DNA from: Planctomycetota bacterium
GTDB taxonomy: Bacteria > Planctomycetota > Phycisphaerae > UBA1845 > PWPN01
Direction: 5' to 3'
Assembly: GCA_022711465.1 (NCBI GenBank)
Contig: JAKLEZ010000007.1
Span: forward strand, 62,001 to 126,000
DNA length: 64,000 bases
Below, piece after piece: positions 35,828 through 44,959 of this stretch (position 1 is its first letter; each line of letters starts with the position of its first letter). The notes under the pieces are model-generated. The model was not told where the DNA came from. It did no database searches and worked only from the letters and a program-made list of their open reading frames with translations. Made by a program: the position numbers and the translations under genes.

Positions 35828-38284
35828 ATGCACCGATGTGGCAAGTTGTGTGGTTTCTTGGCTGCCTGGTTGGCGATTCAGTCGCTCGCGACGGCCGCTT
35901 GTGTCAGTGACCTGGACGGCGACGGCGTGTGCGACAACGTCGACAGCTGCCCCGGCACTATCCCCGGGGCGATCGTCGATACAGCTGGTTGCCCGCTCGC
36001 CACCCCCGGTGACCTCGACCACGACGGTGATGTGGGCCCCGACGACCTCGCCATGCTGAACTCCTGCTGGTCGGGACCGGCCATCCCGTCGGCGGGTACG
36101 TCGCTTTGCCAGGCCGCTGACTTCGACAATGATGCCGACGTCGACCTGAGCGATTTCGGCGTATTCCAGCGATGCTACAGCGGTGCAAACCAGCCCGCCG
36201 ACCCGGGCTGCACGGGACCTGCCGCCGTTGTCATCGGGACTCAGCTCTTCGTCTTCGGCACGGCGGCAAGCGATCGGCTGGCCCTTCGCCTGAGGTCGGG
36301 AGTACCCGCCATTCTCGAGGTCGATTTCGAGGACGACGGTTCGGCCGATTTCACTTTTGACCGCGCTCTGTTCGATCACGTCCGGCTTAGCATGGGTTGG
36401 GGGCATGACCTGGTCAGGATCGAGGAGTCCAACGGAGTCTTCACCGATACCGAAGCGATCCTGATCGACGGCGGAAGCGGTAACGACGAGCTCCGCGGAG
36501 GCTCCGGTCCGGAGACGTTCCTCGGTGGCTCCGGCGACGACACCGTCGACGGCAACCGCGGGAACGACGTGGCTCTCCTGGGGGACGGCGATGACGTCTT
36601 TCGCTGGAATCCAGGCGACGGCAGCGATACCGTCGAGGGCCAGGCTGGCTCTGACACGCTGATCTTCAACGGGTCTGGCGCCGGCGAAGTCATCGACGTA
36701 TCCGCCAACGGCCAGCGACTGCGCCTGTTCCGCAACGTGGGTAGTATCATCATGGACCTGAACGATATCGATCGGATCGACCTGGGAGTCGCGGGAGGAT
36801 CCGACATCGTGACCTTGAATGACCTCACTGGAACCTCCGTGACCCAAATCAACGTCAACCTGGCCTCGACGCTCAACGGCGCGGTCGGCGATGGACAGGC
36901 GGACAACGTCATCGTGGACGCCACGGACGGCGATGACAACGTGGCCATCACCGGGAGCGGAGCCGGCACAACGGTTACCGGCCTCGCCGCAGTCGTCAAT
37001 GTCACCGCGGCCGAGGGAGCCAATGACCGGCTCACGGTCAGGGCGCGTAACGGCAGCGACCAAGTGCAGGCTGAAGGACTGGTGGCCGGTTCGATCGCCT
37101 TGACGGTCAACGGCGGGATCGGCAATGACGCATTGACCGGCAGTCAGGGCAGCGATGTGCTGAACGGCGACGATGATCACGACACCATCAACGGCGGCGG
37201 CGGCGATGACCTGGTCAACCTGGGAATCGGGGACGACCGCTTCGTCTGGAACCCCGGCGACGATACCGACCTCGTCGAGGGCGCCGAAGGCATCGACACC
37301 GTCGAGGTCAACGGTGGCATCGGCGCCGAAGACTTCACGGTCATCGCCAACGGAACGCGCGTGCGTCTCGACCGGGTCAACCCCGCCCCATTTGCCCTGG
37401 ATATAGGTACCTGTGAGAGCCTGGTCATCAATGCCAGCGCTGGCAACGACACCGTCACCTGCACGGGGAACCTGGCCGCCTTGATCCAGATCACCATGGA
37501 CGGAGGAGCCGGCGATGACACCTTGCGGGGCAGCAATGGAGCCGACCTCATCCTCGGCGGCGATGGCCACGACTTTGTCGACGGCAACCAGGGCAACGAT
37601 GTGGCTTTCCTGGGAGCCGGAGATGATACCTTCCAGTGGGACCCCGGCGACGGCAGCGACACGGTCGAGGGGCAGGCCGGGATCGATGGGATGGTCTTCA
37701 ACGGCTCAGGCGCTGCAGAAACGATCGACATCTCCGCCAATGGCCAGCGGCTGCGTCTCTTCCGGAACGTGGGCAGTGTGACCGTGGACGTCGACGACGT
37801 TGAGCAAATCGGCTTGAAAGCCCTGGGCGGGGCCGACGTCGTCACCGTGAACAACCTCGCCGGAACCAATGTCATAGGAGTCGGCATCGACCTCGCTAAC
37901 CCGCCGGGCTCGGGGATCGGTGATGTTCAGGCTGATACGATCATCCTCAACGGCACGGCCGGAGCCGATACGGTACTCGTCAGCGGATCATCGGGAACCG
38001 GCAACGTGCTCGGCCTGGCAAGCCAGGTGGGGATCTCCGGGAGCGAGGCGGCCAGCGACCGGCTCATCATCAACGCCCTGGCGGGAGATGATGTCGTGGA
38101 CGCTTCGGGTTTGGCGGCGACCGCCATCCAGCTGACCTCCGACGGCGGGACCGAGGACGATGTACTCATCGGCGGCGATGGAAACGACTTCCTGATGGGC
38201 GGGGCCGGCGACGATGTGCTGCTCGGCGGGCCGGGAATCGACGTGCTCGATGGGGGGGCGGGCAACAACATCCTCATCCCGTGA
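35828..38284 (+). CDS. Secreted RTX-like calcium-binding repeat protein with TSP3-like and dockerin-like modules
   Basis: An 818-residue exported protein. A signal peptide ends near residue 23 (LAIQSLATA). A thrombospondin type 3-like calcium loop follows (DLDGDGVCDNVDSCPG, about 27-42), then a dockerin-like pair (GDLDHDGDVGPDDLAMLNSC ... DFGVFQRCYSG, about 58-122). The remainder has three modules of hemolysin-type nonapeptides (GGSGNDELRG, GGDGNDFLMGGAGDDVLLGG) alternating with beta-rich segments (GSDTVEGQAG, FNGSGAGE, NGQRLRLFRNVGS). The nonapeptides bind calcium in beta-rolls. RTX proteins usually leave by type I secretion, but here a Sec signal is present and no type I exporter is adjacent. 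Adhesin or surface-layer use is inferred. Confidence 0.85.
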   Translation: MHRCGKLCGFLAAWLAIQSLATAACVSDLDGDGVCDNVDSCPGTIPGAIVDTAGCPLATPGDLDHDGDVGPDDLAMLNSCWSGPAIPSAGTSLCQAADFDNDADVDLSDFGVFQRCYSGANQPADPGCTGPAAVVIGTQLFVFGTAASDRLALRLRSGVPAILEVDFEDDGSADFTFDRALFDHVRLSMGWGHDLVRIEESNGVFTDTEAILIDGGSGNDELRGGSGPETFLGGSGDDTVDGNRGNDVALLGDGDDVFRWNPGDGSDTVEGQAGSDTLIFNGSGAGEVIDVSANGQRLRLFRNVGSIIMDLNDIDRIDLGVAGGSDIVTLNDLTGTSVTQINVNLASTLNGAVGDGQADNVIVDATDGDDNVAITGSGAGTTVTGLAAVVNVTAAEGANDRLTVRARNGSDQVQAEGLVAGSIALTVNGGIGNDALTGSQGSDVLNGDDDHDTINGGGGDDLVNLGIGDDRFVWNPGDDTDLVEGAEGIDTVEVNGGIGAEDFTVIANGTRVRLDRVNPAPFALDIGTCESLVINASAGNDTVTCTGNLAALIQITMDGGAGDDTLRGSNGADLILGGDGHDFVDGNQGNDVAFLGAGDDTFQWDPGDGSDTVEGQAGIDGMVFNGSGAAETIDISANGQRLRLFRNVGSVTVDVDDVEQIGLKALGGADVVTVNNLAGTNVIGVGIDLANPPGSGIGDVQADTIILNGTAGADTVLVSGSSGTGNVLGLASQVGISGSEAASDRLIINALAGDDVVDASGLAATAIQLTSDGGTEDDVLIGGDGNDFLMGGAGDDVLLGGPGIDVLDGGAGNNILIP

Positions 38285-38378
38285 CGAGCGGTGCCGGAAT
38301 GGACAATCGCAGGTGACGCTGCCAAAGTGGATCGCTCGGTGCGGACGTCGCCCGATCAGGCGATTCCGCTCGCCGTCA

Positions 38379-40004
38379 TTACCTCTTTTGGGAGTTGATC
38401 GATCCCCCAATGAACGCAACCACTTCGTTGTGCAGTCTCTCCCGCGACGGCTCGTGATGGTACATCATGTGCCCGCCCATGAAGACCACCGTACTGATGT
38501 TCGCCCGAAGGGCAGGAGGAAGGTCCAGGCGGTTCAGCGTGTACACGGTGGCGTAGTACGGCGTGGCCAGGTCGAAGTAGCCGCTGGCGACCAGGATCCT
38601 GAGGTGCGGGTTCTTGATCATTGCGGAACGCAGGTTGTCCGCGACGTTCAGGTAGCCCTGTCCAGCTTCCGTCATCTTCCAGGGATGCACACGGCCGGAC
38701 AGCACCTCGTAGGGGAGCAGACTCTCGTACTTCAGCACGCGGCGAACGTAGTCGTTGAAGGTCGAACTGTAGACGGCCAGGTACTCGGCCAGCCCCGGGT
38801 CATAGCCCGCTGAGTTGGAGCCCCGCTCGGCGTCAAAACCCCTTAACCGTGAATCGAAACGCCCGATGACTTGCCGCTCGCTCGCCAGCAGGTACTTGCG
38901 GAAAACCCCGGGAGCGATCCGGAGATTGTGTTGGTCGATCAGTGCCGCCGGCAGGCCGGTGTACCGGGCGAGCCGGGACACGACCGTCTGCCGCTGTTCG
39001 CTCGGCAGAGTGGCTCCGCGAGCCAGGGCAATCGAGTAAGTGGTCAGCGACCAGTCCTCGATCTCCCTGAGCGTCGCCTTGAGGTCAACCTGGAGATCCG
39101 CCGGCAGCTTCTTGTGGTACCACGCGGTGGCCGCATAACTGGGCAGGTACAACGGGTACGGCAGATCGTTGCTGTCCGACGGCGAAAGGGTCTGAAAGTC
39201 CAGAACCGCCGAGATCAGGACGATACCGTTCAGCGCGATACCGTGGCGGTCGATCAGATACTCCGACAGCCCCGCCGCCCGGGTGGTTCCGTAGCTCTCG
39301 CCGGCGAGAAACTTCGGCGACGGCCATCGTTCGTACGCCGTGATGTAGAGCCGGATGAAGTCCGCCACCCACTGGATGTCCTCCCGGACGCCGAAGAACT
39401 GCTCGGCCTTCTCGCCTTCGGCCGGCCGACTGAAGCCCGTACCAACCGGGTCGATGAACACGAGATCGGTTGCGTCCAGCCAGCAGAAGGGGTTGTCGAT
39501 CAACCGGTAGGGCGGCGGCGGAGGTTCGCCGTTCGCACCAAGACCGACATGCATCGGGCCGGCCGTGCCCAGGTGCAGCCAGACGGCCGCCGCCCCCGGC
39601 CCGCCGTTGAACACAAAGGTGATCGGTCGTTCAGACCGCCCGATGAGCGACGGCTGGGTGTCGATCGCGGAGACCGGCGCTGTGCGAGCCGGGTCAATCG
39701 TGCCCGGCACAGGTGAGCGCGGCTCCTCCTTCTCGTAGGCCACGAAGAACATCGTGCCCTTGAGCTTGCCGTTCTCATCCTTCATCGGCATGTTGGCCGC
39801 GGTTGCCCGGTACCTGACCCGCTTGCCAGCGATGATGATCTCGTGGGAGGTGCTGGCGGCCTTCTCCACCGTGCCTTGCAGCGACGCCGGAAGCCGATCA
39901 GACTGCTCCGCCGGGTGGCTGGCGGGTTGGCTCGTCTGAGCACCGGCCTCAGCGAACAGAAGACAGCAGACCACGAACGAGATCGTCAACTCACTTGAGA
40001 TCAT
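38379..40004 (-). CDS. Secreted S10-family serine carboxypeptidase
   Basis: A 541-residue peptidase. A signal peptide lies at about 1-22 (ELTISFVVCCLLFAEAG), followed by a Ser/Ala linker. The oxyanion/backbone motif FNGGPGAAAVWLHLG and the catalytic triad are present: Ser237 (GESYG), Asp478 (ASGYFD), and His512 (MGGHMMYHH). This is the bacterial carboxypeptidase-Y-like type, which trims C-terminal residues from peptides, probably in the periplasm or outside. The ATG at 40004 begins the signal peptide; the longer frame adds an Arg-rich stretch. It converges on the RTX-like gene. Confidence 0.9.
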   Translation of the reverse strand: MISSELTISFVVCCLLFAEAGAQTSQPASHPAEQSDRLPASLQGTVEKAASTSHEIIIAGKRVRYRATAANMPMKDENGKLKGTMFFVAYEKEEPRSPVPGTIDPARTAPVSAIDTQPSLIGRSERPITFVFNGGPGAAAVWLHLGTAGPMHVGLGANGEPPPPPYRLIDNPFCWLDATDLVFIDPVGTGFSRPAEGEKAEQFFGVREDIQWVADFIRLYITAYERWPSPKFLAGESYGTTRAAGLSEYLIDRHGIALNGIVLISAVLDFQTLSPSDSNDLPYPLYLPSYAATAWYHKKLPADLQVDLKATLREIEDWSLTTYSIALARGATLPSEQRQTVVSRLARYTGLPAALIDQHNLRIAPGVFRKYLLASERQVIGRFDSRLRGFDAERGSNSAGYDPGLAEYLAVYSSTFNDYVRRVLKYESLLPYEVLSGRVHPWKMTEAGQGYLNVADNLRSAMIKNPHLRILVASGYFDLATPYYATVYTLNRLDLPPALRANISTVVFMGGHMMYHHEPSRERLHNEVVAFIGGSINSQKR

Positions 40005-40155
40005 ACCCAACCCGCCTTGGCCACGACGTTTCCACAAGGGACCCACCATACCGGAACCACTCCGGTTGCACAAACCGCCGATTGCCCCTCGTCCGAAGGG
40101 GTGATAGACTCCCCCGTGGCGTCAGCCCTGCGACAGCCGCGAGGAGAGCGAGCAA

Positions 40156-41019
40156 GTGGAACCCGTCAGCACTAGACCGCGATCTCCAGACGCTAATGAC
40201 GGTACTCCCGATGCCCGTGATGCACATTTGCCTCCACCATTATCCGGGCGAGCCCCCGATGTTCGCGGAGCATTGCGTTTTCTCCTGAGCTGCGACATGG
40301 GCGTACGCCTGCTCATCTGGGCAAACGCCTTCACCCTGACCATGTGGTTGTTCAACCGGCTGGGCTTCTGGCCGACCAGCGGTCCGATCGGCGCCGATCT
40401 CCATCTCGTCGGGACATGGACCGAACGCATCGTCCGTTTCGTGGTTTTCTACAACATCATCTACGTGGCGGAACTGGTGGTGCTCCGCCTGCTGGTGCCC
40501 ACCCCGAAAGAAGGCCGCTACCGGATGGTGCCGGGCGGCAAGATCGACCGCCAGCTGGTCTGGTCGAGCATGCTCGCCTTGCTCACCAAGGCCCGGTACG
40601 AACCGCCGTTCCCTGGTTTCCTGGTCTATCACATCTCCAGCCTGCCGCCGATGTGCTGGCTGATGGGGCCGATCTTCGGCCCGCGCTCGCGATCCTGCAG
40701 CCTGACCGACAACCTCGTGATGGATCCACACTTCGTCACCATCGGCCGGAACGTGGTCTTGGGTATGAATGCGGTCATCCTCGGCCACCACCAGGAGCGA
40801 GATTGGGTAGTCTTCAAACGCACGGTGATCGAAGATGACGTCGTCGTCGGCGGTGATTCAGTGGTGTTCGGAGGCTGTGTCCTGAAACAGGGCTGCATGA
40901 TCGGATCCCACGCCGTGGTGCTGCCTGAGACAGTGGTCGGGCCGAACGAGTTCTGGGCCGGCGTGCCCGCCCGCAAGATCCGCGACCTGCCTCCCGTGGG
41001 TCAACTCGCCCGGAGCTGA
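40156..41019 (+). CDS. Membrane-anchored left-handed beta-helix acyltransferase
   Basis: The 287-residue protein has two N-terminal membrane helices (about 48-70 and 90-112) and a hexapeptide-repeat acyltransferase domain (MDPHFVTIGRNVVLGMNAVI; TVIEDDVVVGGDSVVFGG; GSHAVVLPETVVGPNEF; GVPARKI). Such enzymes acetylate sugars or amino sugars on envelope polysaccharides. The GTG at 40156 is used with AGGAGAG ahead. A 15-base gap links it to the GT-C-like gene, suggesting a joint role in glycan building. Confidence 0.78.
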   Translation: MEPVSTRPRSPDANDGTPDARDAHLPPPLSGRAPDVRGALRFLLSCDMGVRLLIWANAFTLTMWLFNRLGFWPTSGPIGADLHLVGTWTERIVRFVVFYNIIYVAELVVLRLLVPTPKEGRYRMVPGGKIDRQLVWSSMLALLTKARYEPPFPGFLVYHISSLPPMCWLMGPIFGPRSRSCSLTDNLVMDPHFVTIGRNVVLGMNAVILGHHQERDWVVFKRTVIEDDVVVGGDSVVFGGCVLKQGCMIGSHAVVLPETVVGPNEFWAGVPARKIRDLPPVGQLARS

Positions 41020-41034
41020 GGAACAGCGTGAGCG

Positions 41035-42861
41035 ATGATCGCGCCCCATGATCACGTTCGCCACCCGGTCTTGCCCGGCCCAGGCCCTCGTCGGATCGGA
41101 CGGACGGCGCGCATCGCAGCGTGCCTGGTGCTGCTGGGGGTCTTCAGCCACGCGGGATCACTACGCTGGGGCTTCCTCTATGACGACTACTTTCACCAAT
41201 TCGCCCTGCGCGGCTTGGGTCAACACACGACCATGCCGTGGTGGGGGCTGTACGAGTTCACGGCCGGCGACCGGCTCCAGATGCCCGACTGGCGAACGCA
41301 CCCCTGGTGGGCGTCGCCAGATTTCAAGGTTCGGTTCTTCCGACCGGTCACCAGTCTGACCCTATGGGCCGACTACAAACTCTGGGAGGATTGGGCGCCG
41401 GGTTACCATCTGACCAGCCTGGCTTGCTTCGCCGCATTCCTGTGGCTGGCCTTCAGGCTGTACGTCGCCTTGGGCGTGCCTGCCCGGGCAAGCCTGTGGG
41501 CGCTGGCTTTCCTGGTGGTGAAGGATGGGCACACCCTGCTGGTGAGCTGGATCGCCAGTCGCAACGGCTTGTTGGGCGCGCTCTTCGTCGTGGCGACGGT
41601 CCTGGCGGCCGTTCGATCAACTACGTCCCGGCATCCACGGCGCTGGCTCCTCACCGGGGCCGGGTGCTTCCTGCTGGCTTGCGGCTCGCGCGAGTCCGGG
41701 ATCATGGCCGCCCCGCTGGTGGGGCTCTACCTGCTGACACTGGGACCGTGCGCCACGGGCAGATCCGTGATCCGGAGGATTGGGCCATGCCTGCGGTCAC
41801 CGGCTCTCCGGATTCTCGGAGTGCTGGCACTCGGCTTTCTGACGTTCTATGTGTTGGGGGACTACGGAACGCGGTCGCTGATGTATCCCATGCCGTGGAG
41901 CGATCCTGCTGCGTACCTGGCCCGCTTCGCGGTCTTCATCCCGGTTTCGCTGCTCAGCCTCTTCCTGGGAGTCGCATCCGACGTTGTCCCCGCCTTTCCC
42001 CAATACACGCCGTGGCTCATCTGCGCGGGTGTCCCCCTCCTGGTGGGCGTTGGCTACATCCTGTTCCGCCTGCTCGGCTGGACCCGGATCGTCGTCTTCG
42101 CGGTCGGCTGGATCCTCCTGAGCTTCCTGGCGGTGGGGGGAACGGAACCGTCCGATCGCCTGCTCATGGATGCCTCGGTGGCGAGTTGCCTCCTGATCGG
42201 CATGGCTTTCGATCGCCTCCTGCCGCTCAAACAACAATGGGCCAGTCGCCAGTACGCCCAGTACATCCTGGCCGTCTTCCTGCTCCTGGGGCTGGTGAGC
42301 TCCGTCCCGATGACCATCGCCCGCAGTGTCATGATCGCCAGGGTGGCTCACACCGACCGCAGTATCATCGGCGATGCCGAAATCGAAGCGGCCGTGCCCG
42401 CGCCGCGACACGTCTTTCTGCTGAACAGCCCGTCGAACATGCTCTCTCTGACCATGGCCACCACCTGGTCGGTGCTTCACCATGACCGCCAGACGGAGTT
42501 CTTCCCGCTGCAATTCGGCCGCCGGGGTTTGATCTGGAAACGCATCGACGAGCACACCATGACCCTGACCGCAACGGGGCCGCCGTTCCTCGAGAATCGC
42601 TTCGAGAGGCTGTTCATCAGTCCCGGCGTCACCCTGGTCGAGGGAGCACACTATCGGACCTCGGCATTCACTGCCGTCGCCGAAGACGTCGAGCGTGACG
42701 GGATTCGCACCGTCCGATTCGTCTTTGATCGCCGCATCGACGACCCCGTCAACCAGTTCCTGTCATGGCGCGCCGGACGCCTGGCCCGAACCGAGCCCCC
42801 CGCGATCGGAGCCGGCGTCGAACTGCTCGAAGTGCCGCGCCTTCATCGACTCTCACCGTGA
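41035..42861 (+). CDS. GT-C-like multi-pass membrane protein, possible glycosyltransferase
   Basis: A 608-residue polytopic protein. About 10-12 hydrophobic helices fill roughly residues 25-450, with WGFLYDDYFHQFALRG after the first helix. The acidic pair in this first loop is the usual place for catalytic acids in GT-C glycosyltransferases (PMT/ArnT/STT3 type). A soluble C-terminal part of about 150 residues follows. It likely transfers sugars from a lipid-linked donor to a target outside, but no named subfamily is recognised. It overlaps no gene but sits in a unit with the hexapeptide acyltransferase. Confidence 0.65.
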   Translation: MIAPHDHVRHPVLPGPGPRRIGRTARIAACLVLLGVFSHAGSLRWGFLYDDYFHQFALRGLGQHTTMPWWGLYEFTAGDRLQMPDWRTHPWWASPDFKVRFFRPVTSLTLWADYKLWEDWAPGYHLTSLACFAAFLWLAFRLYVALGVPARASLWALAFLVVKDGHTLLVSWIASRNGLLGALFVVATVLAAVRSTTSRHPRRWLLTGAGCFLLACGSRESGIMAAPLVGLYLLTLGPCATGRSVIRRIGPCLRSPALRILGVLALGFLTFYVLGDYGTRSLMYPMPWSDPAAYLARFAVFIPVSLLSLFLGVASDVVPAFPQYTPWLICAGVPLLVGVGYILFRLLGWTRIVVFAVGWILLSFLAVGGTEPSDRLLMDASVASCLLIGMAFDRLLPLKQQWASRQYAQYILAVFLLLGLVSSVPMTIARSVMIARVAHTDRSIIGDAEIEAAVPAPRHVFLLNSPSNMLSLTMATTWSVLHHDRQTEFFPLQFGRRGLIWKRIDEHTMTLTATGPPFLENRFERLFISPGVTLVEGAHYRTSAFTAVAEDVERDGIRTVRFVFDRRIDDPVNQFLSWRAGRLARTEPPAIGAGVELLEVPRLHRLSP

Positions 42862-42952
42862 GCCGGAATCAGATCGGTGGGTTTCGACTCCTCCTTGCGC
42901 GGAGCCTTGCCTTGCTTTCTCATCACCGGCTTGCTGGAGTAGGATACGCCAG

Positions 42953-44029
42953 ATGAGTGACCCTCAGGAGCATGGAGCTGATCCCCCTCGGCGCCGGCGT
43001 CGGCGTTACCCCGGCACGCATCCCAGACGGTTCGAAGATCGCTACAAGGAACATCACCCCGAGGCCTACCCCAGCATTCATGAACAGGTTCGTGCGCGAG
43101 GCGGCACCCCGGCCGGTACACATGTGCCTGTCCTGGTCCAGGAGGTGATGGAATGCCTCAAACCCCGGCCGGGAGAAATCGTCGCGGACTGCACGTTGGG
43201 CTACGGCGGTCACGCCGTCGAGTGGCTCAGGCGGATCGGCCCGGCCGGCCGACTCGTCGGGTTCGACGTGGATGCCCAGCATTTGGCCCGAACACGAGAG
43301 CGGCTGGCAGCCGTCGGCTCGAACTTCAGCACCCATCGCTGCAACTTCGCAGGAATCGCTCAGGTGCTGGCCCGAGAAGGACTCGCAGGCTTCGATATCC
43401 TCTTCGCTGACCTCGGTTCATCGAGTATGCAACTGGACGATCCGGCCCGCGGCTTCAGCTACAAACGTAGCGGGCCGCTGGATATGCGCATGGACGATCG
43501 CCGCCGGCAGACCGCTGCCGATCTCCTGGCCACCCTGCCCGAGGCCGATCTGTCGAGCGCTCTGGAGGTTCTCGGCGACGAACCGGACCACAGCCCCATC
43601 GCTCGCGCCATCGTCCATCACCGCCATCACCGCCCGATCCGCACGACGACCGACCTCGTCCGGATCATCTTCGAGGCCAAGGGGATGACCCCCCAGGCCT
43701 GGCGTGACCGCAGGGACGCCCGCCAGCACGATCTCCACCCCGCCGCACGGACCTTCCAGGCACTGCGCACCCTGGTCAACGACGAACTGGCCGCCCTGAA
43801 GGAGCTTCTGCGGATCGGGCCCGCGTGCCTTCGGTCCGGTGGTCGGATCGGCATCATCAGCTTCCACAGCGGTGAGGATCGGTTGGTGCAGGAGGCCTTT
43901 GCCCGGGGCGTCGCGACCGGCCTCTACCAGGCGGCGGCGGCCACACCCGTTCAGCCAACGTCCGGAGAGCGAATCGCCAACCCCCGGAGCCGCTCCGCCA
44001 GATTCCGCTGGGCCCGCTTGCCGAGTTGA
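42953..44029 (+). CDS. rsmH: 16S rRNA (cytosine-1402-N4) methyltransferase RsmH
   Basis: RsmH methylates N4 of C1402 in 16S rRNA. Of its 358 residues, the first ~57 form an Arg-rich, basic extension (DPPRRRRRRYPGTHPRRFE) not found in most relatives. The normal fold starts at GTHVPVLVQEVMECL, with VADCTLGYGGHAVEWL (SAM loop), DILFADLGSSSMQLDDPARGF, TFQALRTLVNDEL and GRIGIISFHSGEDRLV. The ATG at 42953 is taken because no better start follows. It is not in a dcw (mra/fts) cluster, as it often is elsewhere. Confidence 0.93.
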   Translation: MSDPQEHGADPPRRRRRRYPGTHPRRFEDRYKEHHPEAYPSIHEQVRARGGTPAGTHVPVLVQEVMECLKPRPGEIVADCTLGYGGHAVEWLRRIGPAGRLVGFDVDAQHLARTRERLAAVGSNFSTHRCNFAGIAQVLAREGLAGFDILFADLGSSSMQLDDPARGFSYKRSGPLDMRMDDRRRQTAADLLATLPEADLSSALEVLGDEPDHSPIARAIVHHRHHRPIRTTTDLVRIIFEAKGMTPQAWRDRRDARQHDLHPAARTFQALRTLVNDELAALKELLRIGPACLRSGGRIGIISFHSGEDRLVQEAFARGVATGLYQAAAATPVQPTSGERIANPRSRSARFRWARLPS

Positions 44030-44130
44030 ACCCCTTTCCGTCCGGTGGTACCTTGTCCGTCTGGCCGGTCGCCGTGAGGCGCCCGGGTGGAATCGGTCTG
44101 ACGGTATGGCTCTCATGATGGGGTGATATC

Positions 44131-44940
44131 ATGAAATCAAGAGTGGCTTTGATGATCGGCGGGGCGGCGGCCATCGTGTTCGGGATGACTTGGCTTTGCG
44201 GGGCCGCGGATGAGGGCGGGGCGAAGAAGAGGATCCTCTTCTATTCCGAGTCGGACGGCTTCCCGCACTCGGTGGTCGTCCGGCCACTGACCGGCGAGGT
44301 CGCCTTTGCGGAGAAGATCTTCAAGGAAATCGCCACCAAGGCGGGCTACGAAGTCTACCTCTCGCAGAGCTTCCATGATCTGGAGAATGAGGGCAAGTTC
44401 AACCGGTACGACGCGGTCGTCTTCTACACGACCGGCGATCCAAAGATCGACAGGAAGTCGCTCTTCAAGTGGCTGCGATCGGGCAAGGCGTTCATTGGGA
44501 TTCATGCGGCAACGGATACTTTCAAGAGTGATCCGGAATACGTCAAGATGGTTGGCGGCTCGTTCAAGGTGCACGGCGCCGGGGACAGGAAGGTGACCAT
44601 CACGATCGAGGATCGCGATCATCCCGCCACCCGAATGCTGCCTGCCGAGTGGGTGATTGCCGACGAGATCTACCAGATGAACGACTTCTCGAAGGACAAT
44701 GTGCACATGCTCATGAGCATCGACACTGAGAAGACCGATTTGAAGCCCCAGAACATGAAGAAGGGCGAGTACTACCCCGTGGCCTACACCCGGACGGAAG
44801 GCAAGGGTAGGGTGTTTTATACCTCTCTTGGGCACCGTGAAGACGTATGGACCAACCCGTTATATCAGCAGCACCTGATGGCTGGTGTGGCCTGGGCTCT
44901 GGGCGAAGCCAAGGACAAGGCTTCGCAGGCCGAGAAGTGA
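44131..44940 (+). CDS. Exported ThuA domain protein
   Basis: A 269-residue protein with a signal peptide to about residue 27 (GGAAAIVFGMTWLCGA). The ThuA-like domain has RILFYSESDGFPHS at its start, then YDAVVFYTTGDPKID, GKAFIGIHAATDTF and a terminal RVFYTSLGHREDVWTNPLYQ. This glutamine-amidotransferase-like fold is tied to trehalose utilisation and is abundant in Planctomycetes; its reaction is uncertain. The following GH113-like gene starts 19 bases later, so they are co-transcribed. Confidence 0.85.
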   Translation: MKSRVALMIGGAAAIVFGMTWLCGAADEGGAKKRILFYSESDGFPHSVVVRPLTGEVAFAEKIFKEIATKAGYEVYLSQSFHDLENEGKFNRYDAVVFYTTGDPKIDRKSLFKWLRSGKAFIGIHAATDTFKSDPEYVKMVGGSFKVHGAGDRKVTITIEDRDHPATRMLPAEWVIADEIYQMNDFSKDNVHMLMSIDTEKTDLKPQNMKKGEYYPVAYTRTEGKGRVFYTSLGHREDVWTNPLYQQHLMAGVAWALGEAKDKASQAEK

Positions 44941-44959
44941 GAGCGGAGGAGTAGTACAG

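Noticed and set aside
35654..37570. Minus-strand frame of 638 codons opposite the RTX-like gene
   Set aside because: It mirrors the repeat protein, and is rich in Val/Asp/Gly with no motifs; the plus-strand gene has signal peptide, ribosome site and calcium repeats.
42695..42952. Upstream extension of rsmH overlapping the GT-C-like gene
   Set aside because: It is the out-of-frame reading of the preceding gene; the ATG at 42953 starts after that gene ends.
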